DNA of 64,000 bases from assembly GCA_016716125.1 (NCBI GenBank), contig JADJWZ010000040.1:1-64000 (forward strand), in the 5' to 3' direction. The notes beneath the pieces are model-generated. The model did not search any database, had not been told where the DNA came from, and was given only the letters and a program-made list of their open reading frames with translations. This DNA comes from Ignavibacteria bacterium (GTDB lineage: Bacteria > Bacteroidota > Ignavibacteria > Tepidaquicellales > Tepidaquicellaceae). The first letter of the stretch is position 1. Each line of letters starts with the position of its first letter. The translations under genes and the position numbers were made by a program. Shown here piece after piece: positions 27,955 through 36,659 of this stretch.

Positions 27955-28650
27955 CTATCTGTTATGAATTCTGTAATGACCTGATATTTCCCATTTGAAT
28001 ATTTTATCCTCATCAGCTATATGTCCGGGATCAGGATGATTGTGGATCACTTTATATCTTTCTCCTGTGAAGCTGTCAGAAACAATTCCAATGTGATCAC
28101 TAGCCCCGTCCTGATTCATATCCCAAACTACTATATCTCCGGGTAAAAAAATTTCATCTTCAATATCATTCCAGTTCTTTGCAAACCACACTTCAAGATT
28201 CATTACTCTCCTGTGATCTATATTTGTATCCGGCTTTTTATTTCCCCATCTGGCGAATGGATAATCAGACTTGTTTGAAATTATATCTTCATGCAGTTCC
28301 TTCTGTAAATCTGCAATGCCACCGTATCTGAGTGAACGCACTATTACATCAGTGCAGACACCGATAGCCGGATCAAGGTCTCCGTCAGGATAAATTTTCT
28401 TTCCTTTATCCTCTCCGTTTTGAAATGTCAGAACATAATAACCCATAGTCAGATCATATTCCGTATTTTCATTCAGATTCATTTTAGCTCCTTCAACAAT
28501 TTTTTTCTGAAGATCAGTCAGTATAGGTTTATCGTGTGAAGCTGTTGAATCTACTCGCAAAGGTATTTGATTTTCAGACTTATTATTTTTTGAATTACAG
28601 CTTGTCAGAAAAAATACGGAATGTATCAGTATTAAAAAAATAAATATCAT
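27955..28650 (-). CDS. DUF1287 family lipoprotein
   Basis: The 231-residue protein has a signal peptide with lipobox LTSCNS (Cys near residue 18) and a DUF1287 domain. Typical motifs are YDLTMGYYVLTFQNGEDKGK, the cysteine motif AIGVCTDVIVRSLRY and the histidine motif DHIGIVSDS, giving a Cys-His pair as in NlpC/P60-like amidohydrolases. RRVMNLEVWFAKN lies between them. Likely periplasmic or outer-membrane facing; activity unproven for this family. Confidence 0.85.
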   Translation of the reverse strand: MIFIFLILIHSVFFLTSCNSKNNKSENQIPLRVDSTASHDKPILTDLQKKIVEGAKMNLNENTEYDLTMGYYVLTFQNGEDKGKKIYPDGDLDPAIGVCTDVIVRSLRYGGIADLQKELHEDIISNKSDYPFARWGNKKPDTNIDHRRVMNLEVWFAKNWNDIEDEIFLPGDIVVWDMNQDGASDHIGIVSDSFTGERYKVIHNHPDPGHIADEDKIFKWEISGHYRIHNR

Positions 28651-28711
28651 TGAAGTGTAAAATTAATTATGTAAATTTTTATTTTCAAAATTAATACTCA
28701 CTAAAATAAAT

Positions 28712-29209
28712 CTATCTTCCGAAATCATCTGATATTCTTCTTATGTCATCTTCATCCGAAGGATTGCCGGGAATTCTGTGAACCCATATCTCCGCAATTA
28801 CTCCCCAGTCTTCAAGCCCTGCCAGTCTGTGTCTTGTGCCGAGCTGCATCTCGACAGTATCGCTTTCATTATAAATTCCCATTTCATCCGGCTGCACATC
28901 ATCAGTGCTCATATAAATTCCGACCGGTCCTTTTATAACTCTCCACAATTCCGATCTTCTTTCGTGAGACTGCCATGAAAGTTTTTTACCCGGCTCTACT
29001 ACAAGTATCTTTGGACTTAATGTAAGGTCTTTAGTTTCTGCGGGCAGTTCCATTCCGTCAAAATAAATATTCAGAAAATCTCCGAGACTTTCATCAGCAA
29101 TTTTAAAAAACCCTCCCCATGGTCTTTTAAAATCTTCTCCGGAAATTTTTAATCGGTTTGACTCGATCTTCTTTTTTACTTCATCATGAATAACTTCTTT
29201 TGACTGCAT
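28712..29209 (-). CDS. Phosphomannose isomerase type II-like cupin protein
   Basis: A 165-residue single-cupin protein. KRPWGGFFKI near residue 24 is the opening of the mannose-6-phosphate isomerase/GDP-mannose type II cupin. PGKKLSWQSHERRSELWRVI holds the metal-binding His and Glu, and LGTRHRLAGLEDWGVIAEIW is the second metal motif. It lacks the nucleotidyltransferase domain found in bifunctional enzymes. It lies 3 bp from lhgO, suggesting one transcript, though no metabolic link is obvious. Confidence 0.8.
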   Translation of the reverse strand: MQSKEVIHDEVKKKIESNRLKISGEDFKRPWGGFFKIADESLGDFLNIYFDGMELPAETKDLTLSPKILVVEPGKKLSWQSHERRSELWRVIKGPVGIYMSTDDVQPDEMGIYNESDTVEMQLGTRHRLAGLEDWGVIAEIWVHRIPGNPSDEDDIRRISDDFGR

Positions 29210-29212
29210 AAT

Positions 29213-30418
29213 TTATAATTTTAATTTACTGATAATATTTTCTGAAATAGTATCACCTATGGAAAATGCGGATGTTGCAGCCGGTGACGGGGCATTGCAT
29301 AAATTTATAATATTTTCATTCTCCGCAAATAAAAAATCGTCTATAAGTGTTCCGTCTGCAGCGCACGCCTGCGCTCTCACTCCGCTTCCTCCGGGAATTA
29401 GATCTTCCGTTCTGATTTCCGGAATAAGCTTCTGCAGCGACCTGACAAATTCTTTTTTTGAAAACGATCTGTAAAATTCATAGAATCCTGTCTTAAAATA
29501 TTTCGCAGCAATTTTTCTGAATCCTTTATACTTTAAGATCTCCGCCGACTCCCTGAAATTTATGCTGTTCTTTTTATAACTCTCCCTGCCAAAAGCAAGG
29601 ACTGCATTCGGTCCCGCTTCAGTAATACCGTCTGTCCTTCTTGTAAAATGAACTCCGAGAAAAGGAAACTCCGGGTCAGGTACAGGATATATCAGATTTT
29701 TAACAAGTCTTTTGCTCTCATCTCTGAGTCTGTAATATTCGCCTCTGAACGGGATGATTTTAAAATCCGTTTTCATTCCGCTCATCTCTGCAATTCTGTC
29801 GGAGTAAAGTCCGGCGCAGCTTACAAGACACTTTGCTGTGTATGTCCCGCTTTGTGTTTTGATACTGACTTCATCAGATGAACAGTTTATATCAGTTACC
29901 TTTTCATTAAAGTTTACGCTGACATTATCCTGTAATAATGAGTTATATATTTTTTCAGACACAGAAATATAATTTACTATCCCTGTCTGCGGAACATGAA
30001 GCGCTTTCACGCCTGTTGCATGAGGCTCGTATTTATTAATTTCATTTTCAGAAATGATGCTTAATCCGGCGAGACCGTTTTCAACTCCTCTGTCATAAAG
30101 TTTATTCAATCTGCTGACCTCTTCATGAGATACAGCAATTATCAGTTTTCCGCATATTTCATACATCACATTATACTCATTGCAGAAATCCAGAAGAAGC
30201 TTGTAACCGGTAATGCAGTTCAGCGCTTTACTGCTTCCCGGTTTATAATAAATTCCGGAATGAATTACACCGCTGTTATGACCGGTCTGATGAGCGGCAA
30301 TGCAGCTTTCTTTTTCAAGTATACAGATCTTTAAACCGGGTGTTTTTTTTAAAAGCCGGTAAGCAGCAGCTAATCCGATTATACCTGCTCCAATTATTAC
30401 GATGTCAAAGTTTCTCAT
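29213..30418 (-). CDS. lhgO: L-2-hydroxyglutarate oxidase
   Basis: The 401-residue flavoprotein of the DAO family starts with the FAD-binding GXGXXG motif DIVIIGAGIIGLAAAYRLL. The substrate-domain motifs GHNSGVIHSGIYYKPGS, VKALHVPQTGIVNY and FLGVHFTRR are those of LhgO/L2HGDH. The C-terminal NLCNAPSPAATSAFSIGD closes the FAD site. It oxidises L-2-hydroxyglutarate to 2-oxoglutarate, probably passing electrons to the quinone pool. Full length. Confidence 0.92.
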   Translation of the reverse strand: MRNFDIVIIGAGIIGLAAAYRLLKKTPGLKICILEKESCIAAHQTGHNSGVIHSGIYYKPGSSKALNCITGYKLLLDFCNEYNVMYEICGKLIIAVSHEEVSRLNKLYDRGVENGLAGLSIISENEINKYEPHATGVKALHVPQTGIVNYISVSEKIYNSLLQDNVSVNFNEKVTDINCSSDEVSIKTQSGTYTAKCLVSCAGLYSDRIAEMSGMKTDFKIIPFRGEYYRLRDESKRLVKNLIYPVPDPEFPFLGVHFTRRTDGITEAGPNAVLAFGRESYKKNSINFRESAEILKYKGFRKIAAKYFKTGFYEFYRSFSKKEFVRSLQKLIPEIRTEDLIPGGSGVRAQACAADGTLIDDFLFAENENIINLCNAPSPAATSAFSIGDTISENIISKLKL

Positions 30419-30530
30419 TTATGAATGTTTCAAAATAAGCAATATCAAATTTAAAAATAGTTACAATATTTTTTTATAATATGATTTATTAAATTGTTAA
30501 TATAAAAAAAGAAAGTTCATAAACACAGAA

Positions 30531-31117
30531 TTTCGAGTTACGAATTACGAGTTACGAGTTTTTTAAATAATTATTTGCGAGTAATCAGTTTTTGTCATTT
30601 CCAAACTCTCTGATTTTGTAATTTCTGCGTACTTCCGGCAGGAATCCAATCAGTAAGAGTTTCAAGTTACGAAATACGAGTTACGAGTTTTTTAACTTAT
30701 TTATTTCGGATATTAAGTTTTTGTCATTCTTGCGTGCTTCCGGCAGGAATCCACTCATTTGTGAAAAACCTAAATTCAGCTCAAAATTCAACTTTTATCT
30801 AAAATGATTAAAATTTCCTATCCGAAGTGTTTTACTGCAAGTCCACGGTATACAATTACGGACAGTGTTTCAAGTTACGAATTTCTAGTTACGAGTTTTT
30901 TAAATTATTAATTTCGAGGATTTAATTTTGTCATTTCAGAGCACCCCGATTTTGTCATTCCTGTGTGCTCCTGGCAGGAATCTAATCACTAAGTGTTTCA
31001 AGTTACGAATTTCTAGTTACGAGTTTTTTAAATTAATATTCTCGAGTATTCAATTACTATCATTTCCGAACACTCCTATATTGTCATTCCTGCGTGCTCC
31101 TGGCAGGAATTCAATCA
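30531..31117 (+). repeat. Four direct copies of a compound REP-like element
   Basis: Four copies begin at 30531, 30660, 30868 and 30996. Each is about 120 bp except the second, which is about 100 bp and lacks an internal segment. Each starts with TTTCAAGTTACGAATT-type text and a second GTTACGAG, followed by TTTTTTAA. Each ends with GTCATTC, then ATTCCTGC and GCAGGAAT arms around a GTGCTCCTG-type loop, then CAATCA. The arms would form a hairpin, as in repetitive extragenic palindromes. No transposase is nearby. Confidence 0.85.
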
Positions 31118-31209
31118 AAACCTAATCTCAAATTATGAAATTTGAATAAGTAGATACTAATCATCAATGTTAATAATAAAATATGATCTTTATTTAAAAT
31201 ATACTGTGA

Positions 31210-31242
31210 ATGGATTCCCGCCAGGAGCATGTGGGAATGACA
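31210..31242 (-). repeat. Inverted copy of the REP-like hairpin
   Basis: TGGATTCCCGCCAGGAGCAT followed by GTGGGAATGACA is the reverse complement of the hairpin part of the four direct copies upstream. It faces them across about 90 bp, which would allow long-range pairing. Confidence 0.8.
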
Positions 31243-31340
31243 GATTTTTTTTATGGAAATGACAGATTTTTTTTTTTGGAAATGGCAGATTTTTTTTATG
31301 GAAATGACATTTTTTATTTACGGGGATCACAGATTTTTTT
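31238..31340. repeat. Tandem poly-T repeat (ATGACAGATTTTTTTT units)
   Basis: A unit of 22-24 bp consisting of GACAG, a run of 8-12 T, and ATGGAAAT or TTGGAAAT occurs four to five times in a row, the last copies being more diverged. It directly extends the inverted REP-like copy, so it probably arose by slippage of its end. No gene is present between 30419 and 31516 apart from these repeats. Confidence 0.75.
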
Positions 31341-31516
31341 TAAATTTGTAATTTATGGTGTAAAATTTATTCAGTAAGAAGTTTTGTACGGATGTGAATT
31401 ATTTACCGGTGATAACTGATAAATGAATAGCGGTTGAAGTTTAAAGAAGCTGATTTAGTTTAATTTATAAAAAAAAATACAAATGACTTTTAAAAGCAGT
31501 TTAATTAATTTGCACT

Positions 31517-33356
31517 ATGCTAATTCCCCACGATAAAATTTCCGAGATTGCTCAGGCAAATGACATTATTGATGTGATCTCCGGTTATATTCAGGTAAAA
31601 AAAAGAGGTAAGTCTTATCTGGCGCTTTGTCCGTTTCATCAGGATAAGAACCCGTCATTACACATCTCGCAGCAAAAGCAGGTCTATCACTGCTTCTCAT
31701 GCAAAGCCGGAGGAAATGTTTTTTCATTCATAGAAAATTACGAACATGTAACATTTATCGATGCAGTTAAGAAGCTTGCAGAGAAAGCCGGAATTGCTCT
31801 GGTATTTGATTCAAACAGTCCGGACACCAGCAGTGAAAAATCCAGGCTGTATGAGATCAATAAATCAGCCGCAATATATTTCAGGAATAATATTCAGGGA
31901 TCTGAAAAGCAGTGAGAAGGAATTTGTAATGAGTTATCTTGAATCAAGAGGACTTGATAAAAAAACAGTTGAAAAGTTCGGCATTGGTTATTCATATAAA
32001 TCCTGGGACGGACTGCTGCATCATTTTACGGAAGAGGAAATATTCACTCCGGAGGAAGTTGAAAAATCCGGACTTATTATTAAGAAAGAAGATAGTAAAA
32101 ATTCTTATTACGACAGATTCAGAGGACGGCTGATGTTTCCTATTTTTAATGAGTATGATAAGATAGTCGGATTCGGAGGAAGGAAACTTTATGAAGATGA
32201 TCTGGGCGGCAAATATATTAATTCTCCCGAATCTAAAGTTTACAGCAAAAGCAGAATACTTTACGGTTTGAATTTTGCAAAAGAAAAGATACGGTATTAC
32301 GATTATGTGATCCTTGTGGAAGGTTATATGGATGTGATCGCATTGTATAAGAATGAGATAGAGAATGTCGCAGCATCGAGCGGAACGGCTCTGACAGAAG
32401 AGCAGACGCGCCTTTTATCCAGATATACTAAAAATGTTTATCTGCTTTTTGATTCAGATATGGCGGGAATAAAGGCGGCGAAGAGGGGAATTGAACTGCT
32501 TCTCGAATCGGGATTTGATATCAGTATTATTTCACTTCCTTTCGGTGAAGATCCGGATAGCTACATAAAAAATAACGGTAAAAAAGAATTTGATAAAAGA
32601 ATTCAGGAGAAAATGTCTTTCATAAATTTTATCGCTGAATATTATCGTAAAGAAAATAAACTGGAATCAGTGGAAGAGAAAACAATTTTCATAAAAGAAA
32701 TGATCGGATATATATCTAAGATCCCTGACAGAATAAAAAGGTCTCTTTTTATAAAAGAAATTTCTTCTGAATATAAACTGAATGAAAGTATACTTACAGA
32801 TGAGCTGAATAAAATCTTAAGAAGCGGGAAAAATAATTCTTTTCCAAAATCGTCATTAAGCTTACCTGAAAAAAAAACGGATGAGTCATCAAAATCCTTT
32901 TACGGAAATAATAATTTTGAGTCAGAACTGCTTGAGCTTTTTATTCATGGTAATGAAGAAGCTCTGGCATTCCTGGAAAACAATTTGCATACTGAATATA
33001 TCAAGGACAGAAAGATCTTAAGCATTACGGAAAAAATTCTTGACGAAATTATAAACCACGGTTCTCTTGATATATCAGCTGTTATTAATGAACTTAAAGA
33101 AGATGGTGAAAAGGAGATACTATCACGAATAAGTAACAATAAATATGAAGCAAGCTATCTGGAAAAATCCGGAAGTGATAATCTTCTTAGTCAGTCTGCA
33201 AGCCCGGTTTATACAATTAAAAACGCTGAAGATCTTGTGAAAAAATTCAGGATCAGAGAGCTGGAGATCAAAAGGAATGAGATCAGATCAGATCCCGGAA
33301 AAATGCTTGAAGTATTCGAAATTACAAAAGAAATAAATGAGTTAATGAAAAACTGA
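31517..33356 (+). CDS. dnaG: DNA primase DnaG, interrupted by one frameshift
   Basis: Two overlapping frames (31517-31915 and a second running to 33356) form one primase of about 612 residues when one G is dropped from GGG at 31897-31899, giving FRNNIQDLKSSEKEF. The first frame has the zinc-binding CHC2 domain (CPFHQDKNPSLHI, HCFSCKAGGNVF). The second has the RNA-polymerase core and Toprim domain (VILVEGYMDVIALYK, LLFDSDMAGIKAA). The C-terminal helicase-binding region is present but diverged. DnaG makes replication primers and is essential, so a real null is unlikely. Start ATG at 31517 (MLIPHDKISEIAQAND) matches the family. Confidence 0.88.
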
Positions 33357-33406
33357 AATTGATTTATTCATATATCATTTTTTAATCTCAAAATATTCAA
33401 TTTAAA

Positions 33407-33868
33407 ATGTTCACAATAGAACCGGTCGGATATGTATCCAACAGCAGAAAGTCAATAGATGATGATTACTGGGGAGACATAGTTTCAGTAATTAATATCA
33501 GCCCGAAACTTTCTGAAGACAGTCTCAAGGGCATAGAGCAGTTTTCACATCTGGAGATAATATTTTATTTCCATCTTGCAGATCCGTCAAATATCTGCAT
33601 ATCATCAACTCATCCCAGGGAAAATCCGGATTATCCTGAATTCGGAATATTTGCTCAGAGAAAAAAGTTAAGACCGAATTTGCTCGGAGCCACTATAGTA
33701 AAGCTCATAGGGAAAGAGAAAAGAAAATTAATTGTAACCGGACTGGATGCAGTTGACGGTACTCCGGTCATTGACATTAAGCCGGTATTGGAAGAATTCC
33801 TGCCTGCTGATAAAATTATTCAGCCGGAATGGACACATGATCTTATGAAAAATTACTGGAAAAAATAA
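33407..33868 (+). CDS. TrmO/TsaA family tRNA methyltransferase
   Basis: A 153-residue TsaA-like (YaeB/TrmO) beta-barrel protein. It opens with EPVGYVSNSRKSIDDDYWGD, has the conserved GIEQFSHLEIIFYFH, the FGIFAQRKKLRPNLLGATIV segment (equivalent to FATRSPFRPNPIG in TrmO) and GLDAVDGTPVIDIKPV. TrmO uses SAM to methylate t6A37 in some tRNAs. Key positions differ somewhat from the classic motif, so substrate is less certain than fold. It has no C-terminal extension. Confidence 0.8.
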   Translation: MFTIEPVGYVSNSRKSIDDDYWGDIVSVINISPKLSEDSLKGIEQFSHLEIIFYFHLADPSNICISSTHPRENPDYPEFGIFAQRKKLRPNLLGATIVKLIGKEKRKLIVTGLDAVDGTPVIDIKPVLEEFLPADKIIQPEWTHDLMKNYWKK

Positions 33869-33898
33869 TTTACAAAAAAAAATTTGTAATATTTTTTT
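33868..33898 (+). terminator. A/T-rich terminator-like hairpin after trmO-like gene
   Basis: ATTTACAAA and TTTGTAAT pair around an A-rich loop and are followed by ATTTTTTT. The stem is weak because it is almost all A/T. Confidence 0.5.
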
Positions 33899-33937
33899 AA
33901 TGTATTAATGATTAGCTTTGAAGTATAAAAATATCTG

Positions 33938-34510
33938 ATGCCACAACTAAAAAGAAGAGAAGTAAGAATTAAAGTAATGCAGGTTCTTTATGCGCACGAA
34001 ATTTCAAAAGAACCGATCATTAAGATCAAGAAAGATCTGATGAGTGATCTGGAAGGTGAAGATAATCTTACATTTTCAGATACTCTGATTAAGCATGTTA
34101 TAGAGAATGAAAAACTGATAGATGAGTTTATACTTGGAAAAGTATTAAACTGGGAACTCGAGCGGATGGCTCTGGTGGACAGAATTGTAATGAGAATGGG
34201 AATTGCTGAACTATTGTTCTTTCCTGACATTCCGCCAAAAGTATCTATTAATGAGGCAATAGATATTGCCAAGGAGTATTGTACAAGGAGCAGCGGAAAG
34301 TTTGTTAACGGCGTACTTGACGGTATTCACGAAGATCTGAAAAGAGATAACAAGCTTATCAAAACCGGAAGGGGACTGTTAAATACCCAGAGTAAAAATA
34401 AAAACAACAGTAAATCCAAGAAGACTCCTGATTACTCGAAAGAAAAAAATGATCCTGCTAAAAAAACAATAAAGGATATAAAAGCAAAAAAACCTGCCGT
34501 AAAGAATTAA
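33938..34510 (+). CDS. nusB: Transcription antitermination factor NusB
   Basis: The all-helical NusB domain spans about residues 1-140. It opens with RRREVRIKVMQVLYAHEIS-like text (LKRREVRIKVMQVLYAHEIS), then ERMALVDRIVMRMGIAELLF and PKVSINEAIDIAKEYCTRSS, and ends with GKFVNGVLDGIHEDLK, all typical. NusB binds boxA RNA with NusE and supports rRNA antitermination. The last 45 residues are an unusual Lys/Asn/Ser-rich basic tail (SKNKNNSKSKKTPDYSKEKN), likely disordered and RNA-contacting. Confidence 0.93.
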   Translation: MPQLKRREVRIKVMQVLYAHEISKEPIIKIKKDLMSDLEGEDNLTFSDTLIKHVIENEKLIDEFILGKVLNWELERMALVDRIVMRMGIAELLFFPDIPPKVSINEAIDIAKEYCTRSSGKFVNGVLDGIHEDLKRDNKLIKTGRGLLNTQSKNKNNSKSKKTPDYSKEKNDPAKKTIKDIKAKKPAVKN

Positions 34511-34551
34511 AATTATTATTTGAATATTACTAACCTTCAAATAAATTATTT

Positions 34552-35763
34552 TTGAAAAATAAATCTCAGGTGTTAGTATGGTCATTGTTTGATTTCGGTA
34601 ATTCCTCTTATGCCGTGATCATTGTCGCTTTTGTGTTTGCTGTTTTTTTTAAGGAAGTTGTTGTCTCGGGAGAAAGTATAGGTGACTTTTACTGGTCGCT
34701 CGGTATTAATATCTCAATGATGATCTCCGCAGTTTTAAATCCGGTCTTTGGAGCAATTGCTGATTATTCTTCGAACAAGAAAAAATTTCTTTTTCTTTTT
34801 ACGTTACTTTGTGTCATTTCTACATCCCTGATGTATTTCACCGGAGAGGGAACAATACTTTACGCTCTGGTGCTTTTCATTTTATCCAACATCGGATTTC
34901 AGACAGGACTTACATTTTATGACGCTTTCATATCTGAAATATCCGAGCCGAAAGATTACAACAAAGTATCGGGATACGGTTATGCCGCCGGATATGTAGG
35001 CTCAGTAATTTCAGTAGCTCTCGTATTCCCGCTGAAGGATAATCCGAATTTGCTGTTTGCAATATCCGCCATTTTCTTTCTGATCTTTTCGCTTCCGCTG
35101 TTTTTGTTCCTCAAAGAGAAAAAAAGACCTGCTGAAAATGTAAAGATAAATTATATTGCCTACGGTTTTAAAAAAAAAAAAGTTTTAACTACACTGAAAA
35201 ACATAAACAGTTTCAGAAACCTTAAAAACTTTCTGTTCTCATTTTTTTTCTATATTGATGCTGTCAATACGATTATTTTTTTCTCAGGCATTTACGCAAG
35301 CTCCACTCTGAATTTTACAATTACTGAACTTGCCGTATTCTTTCTGATAGTTCAGATCACAGCAATGATTGGTTCTTTCGTATTTGTGAAGATAGGTGAC
35401 AGGATCGGAATAATAAAATCTATATATATAAATCTTATATTCTGGACATTGATCACCCTGGCGGTATTTATTACCAATGATAAGAATTCATTTTTTATAA
35501 TCGGAGGATTTGCCGGATTTTTCCTGGGATCCACGCAGAGTCTGTCACGGGCATTAATGACTTTCCTTACACCGCTGGAAATAAAGACAGAGTTTTTCGG
35601 ATTTTACGCATTGATGGACAAGACTTCCACTCTTATTGGACCGCTGACATTCGGACTGGTTTCATGGTTATCCGGTTCGCAGAAGCTTGCAATACTTTCT
35701 GTCGGATTTTTTTTCATAGTAGGCATGTTACTCTTAAGCAAAGTTAAAGTAAAGGAGATTTAA
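34552..35763 (+). CDS. MFS transporter, UMF1/Atg22-like
   Basis: A 403-residue protein with twelve predicted membrane segments. It opens with VLVWSLFDFGNSSYAVIIVA, a signature of the UMF1 (Atg22-like) MFS family, and contains AIADYSSNKKKFLFLF, SGYGYAAGYVGSVISVALVF and GGFAGFFLGSTQSLSRALMT. The substrate is unknown. Start TTG 41 bp after nusB. The next gene begins 4 bp downstream. Confidence 0.85.
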   Translation: MKNKSQVLVWSLFDFGNSSYAVIIVAFVFAVFFKEVVVSGESIGDFYWSLGINISMMISAVLNPVFGAIADYSSNKKKFLFLFTLLCVISTSLMYFTGEGTILYALVLFILSNIGFQTGLTFYDAFISEISEPKDYNKVSGYGYAAGYVGSVISVALVFPLKDNPNLLFAISAIFFLIFSLPLFLFLKEKKRPAENVKINYIAYGFKKKKVLTTLKNINSFRNLKNFLFSFFFYIDAVNTIIFFSGIYASSTLNFTITELAVFFLIVQITAMIGSFVFVKIGDRIGIIKSIYINLIFWTLITLAVFITNDKNSFFIIGGFAGFFLGSTQSLSRALMTFLTPLEIKTEFFGFYALMDKTSTLIGPLTFGLVSWLSGSQKLAILSVGFFFIVGMLLLSKVKVKEI

Positions 35764-35767
35764 AAAA

Positions 35768-36658
35768 ATGATAAACAACAGTGAACCGGTTATTACCCCA
35801 AATAATGAATTTGAACATCTCATTAAACTATTAGATGATGAGGATGATAATGTCTACTCTAATGTAAAAGACAGATTTCTCTCTTATGGAGGCGAGTCTG
35901 AAAATTATCTGAAAAAGTATATTAATGATGAAAATATTCTTATTAAAAGAAGAGCAAATGAAATAGTATCAATCATCAGTTTCAGTAATCTGGAAGAAAA
36001 TTTTTTTAAACTTAAGCAAAGTAGCAGCAAGAATTTTCTTTTAAATGCTGCGCTCCTTATAACCACTTTAGGATATCCGGGTATTGATGTAAAAAAGTAT
36101 GAAAAAATTATCAGAGATTATTCTTCGGAAATAAAATTGAGGATAATCAATAAATTCAGAAAAGACAATGCTGAATATCCTCTCGATATTCTTGAAACAA
36201 TTAATGAATATCTTTTCGGAGAATTGAAATACACAGGTAACAATGATAACTATTACGATCCGGATAACAGCTTTATGAATAAAGTAATAGACAATAAAAC
36301 CGGAATTCCGATATCGTTGTCTGTTTTGTATCTACTCATTTCAAAAGAATTGAATCTTCCGGTATATGGTATAAACATGCCCGGTCATTTCCTTCTAAAG
36401 TATGAAAATAAAAATGCGGAATATTATATTGATCCTTTTAATAAAGGTTTAATTATTTCAGGATCTGAAGCCGAAAGATTTGCAAAAAATATCGGAATTG
36501 TAAAATCTGATTTTGATTCTATACCATATCTGAAAAAGTCCACCGATACTGAAATTATTCTGAGAATGCTGAGAAATCTGCTTGAGGTATACAGGGAAAA
36601 AAGTGACAGTCTAAAAGTCAGTCAGATTGAAAGACTTATGAATGTTATAATAACTTAA
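35768..36658 (+). CDS. SirB1-like transglutaminase-fold protein
   Basis: The 296-residue protein has an N-terminal helical, HEAT-like region (about residues 10-100) and a C-terminal SirB1/transglut_core2 domain. That domain is seen in DNYYDPDNSFMNKVIDNKTG, IPISLSVLYLLISKELNLPV and YGINMPGHFLLKYENKN, with YYIDPFNKG after it. The classical catalytic cysteine of transglutaminases is absent in this family, and the function is not known. Probably cytoplasmic, no signal peptide. The PLD gene starts almost directly after its stop. Confidence 0.82.
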   Translation: MINNSEPVITPNNEFEHLIKLLDDEDDNVYSNVKDRFLSYGGESENYLKKYINDENILIKRRANEIVSIISFSNLEENFFKLKQSSSKNFLLNAALLITTLGYPGIDVKKYEKIIRDYSSEIKLRIINKFRKDNAEYPLDILETINEYLFGELKYTGNNDNYYDPDNSFMNKVIDNKTGIPISLSVLYLLISKELNLPVYGINMPGHFLLKYENKNAEYYIDPFNKGLIISGSEAERFAKNIGIVKSDFDSIPYLKKSTDTEIILRMLRNLLEVYREKSDSLKVSQIERLMNVIIT

Positions 36659-36659
36659 A

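Noticed and set aside
30531..31117. CRISPR array or transposon ends
   Set aside because: Repeats are long, compound and unevenly spaced, and there is no transposase or cas gene.
31761..31900. Start of a separate second primase gene at 31761
   Set aside because: The first 45 codons of that frame lie over the zinc domain of dnaG in another frame and make no sense as protein. The real continuation begins near 31897.
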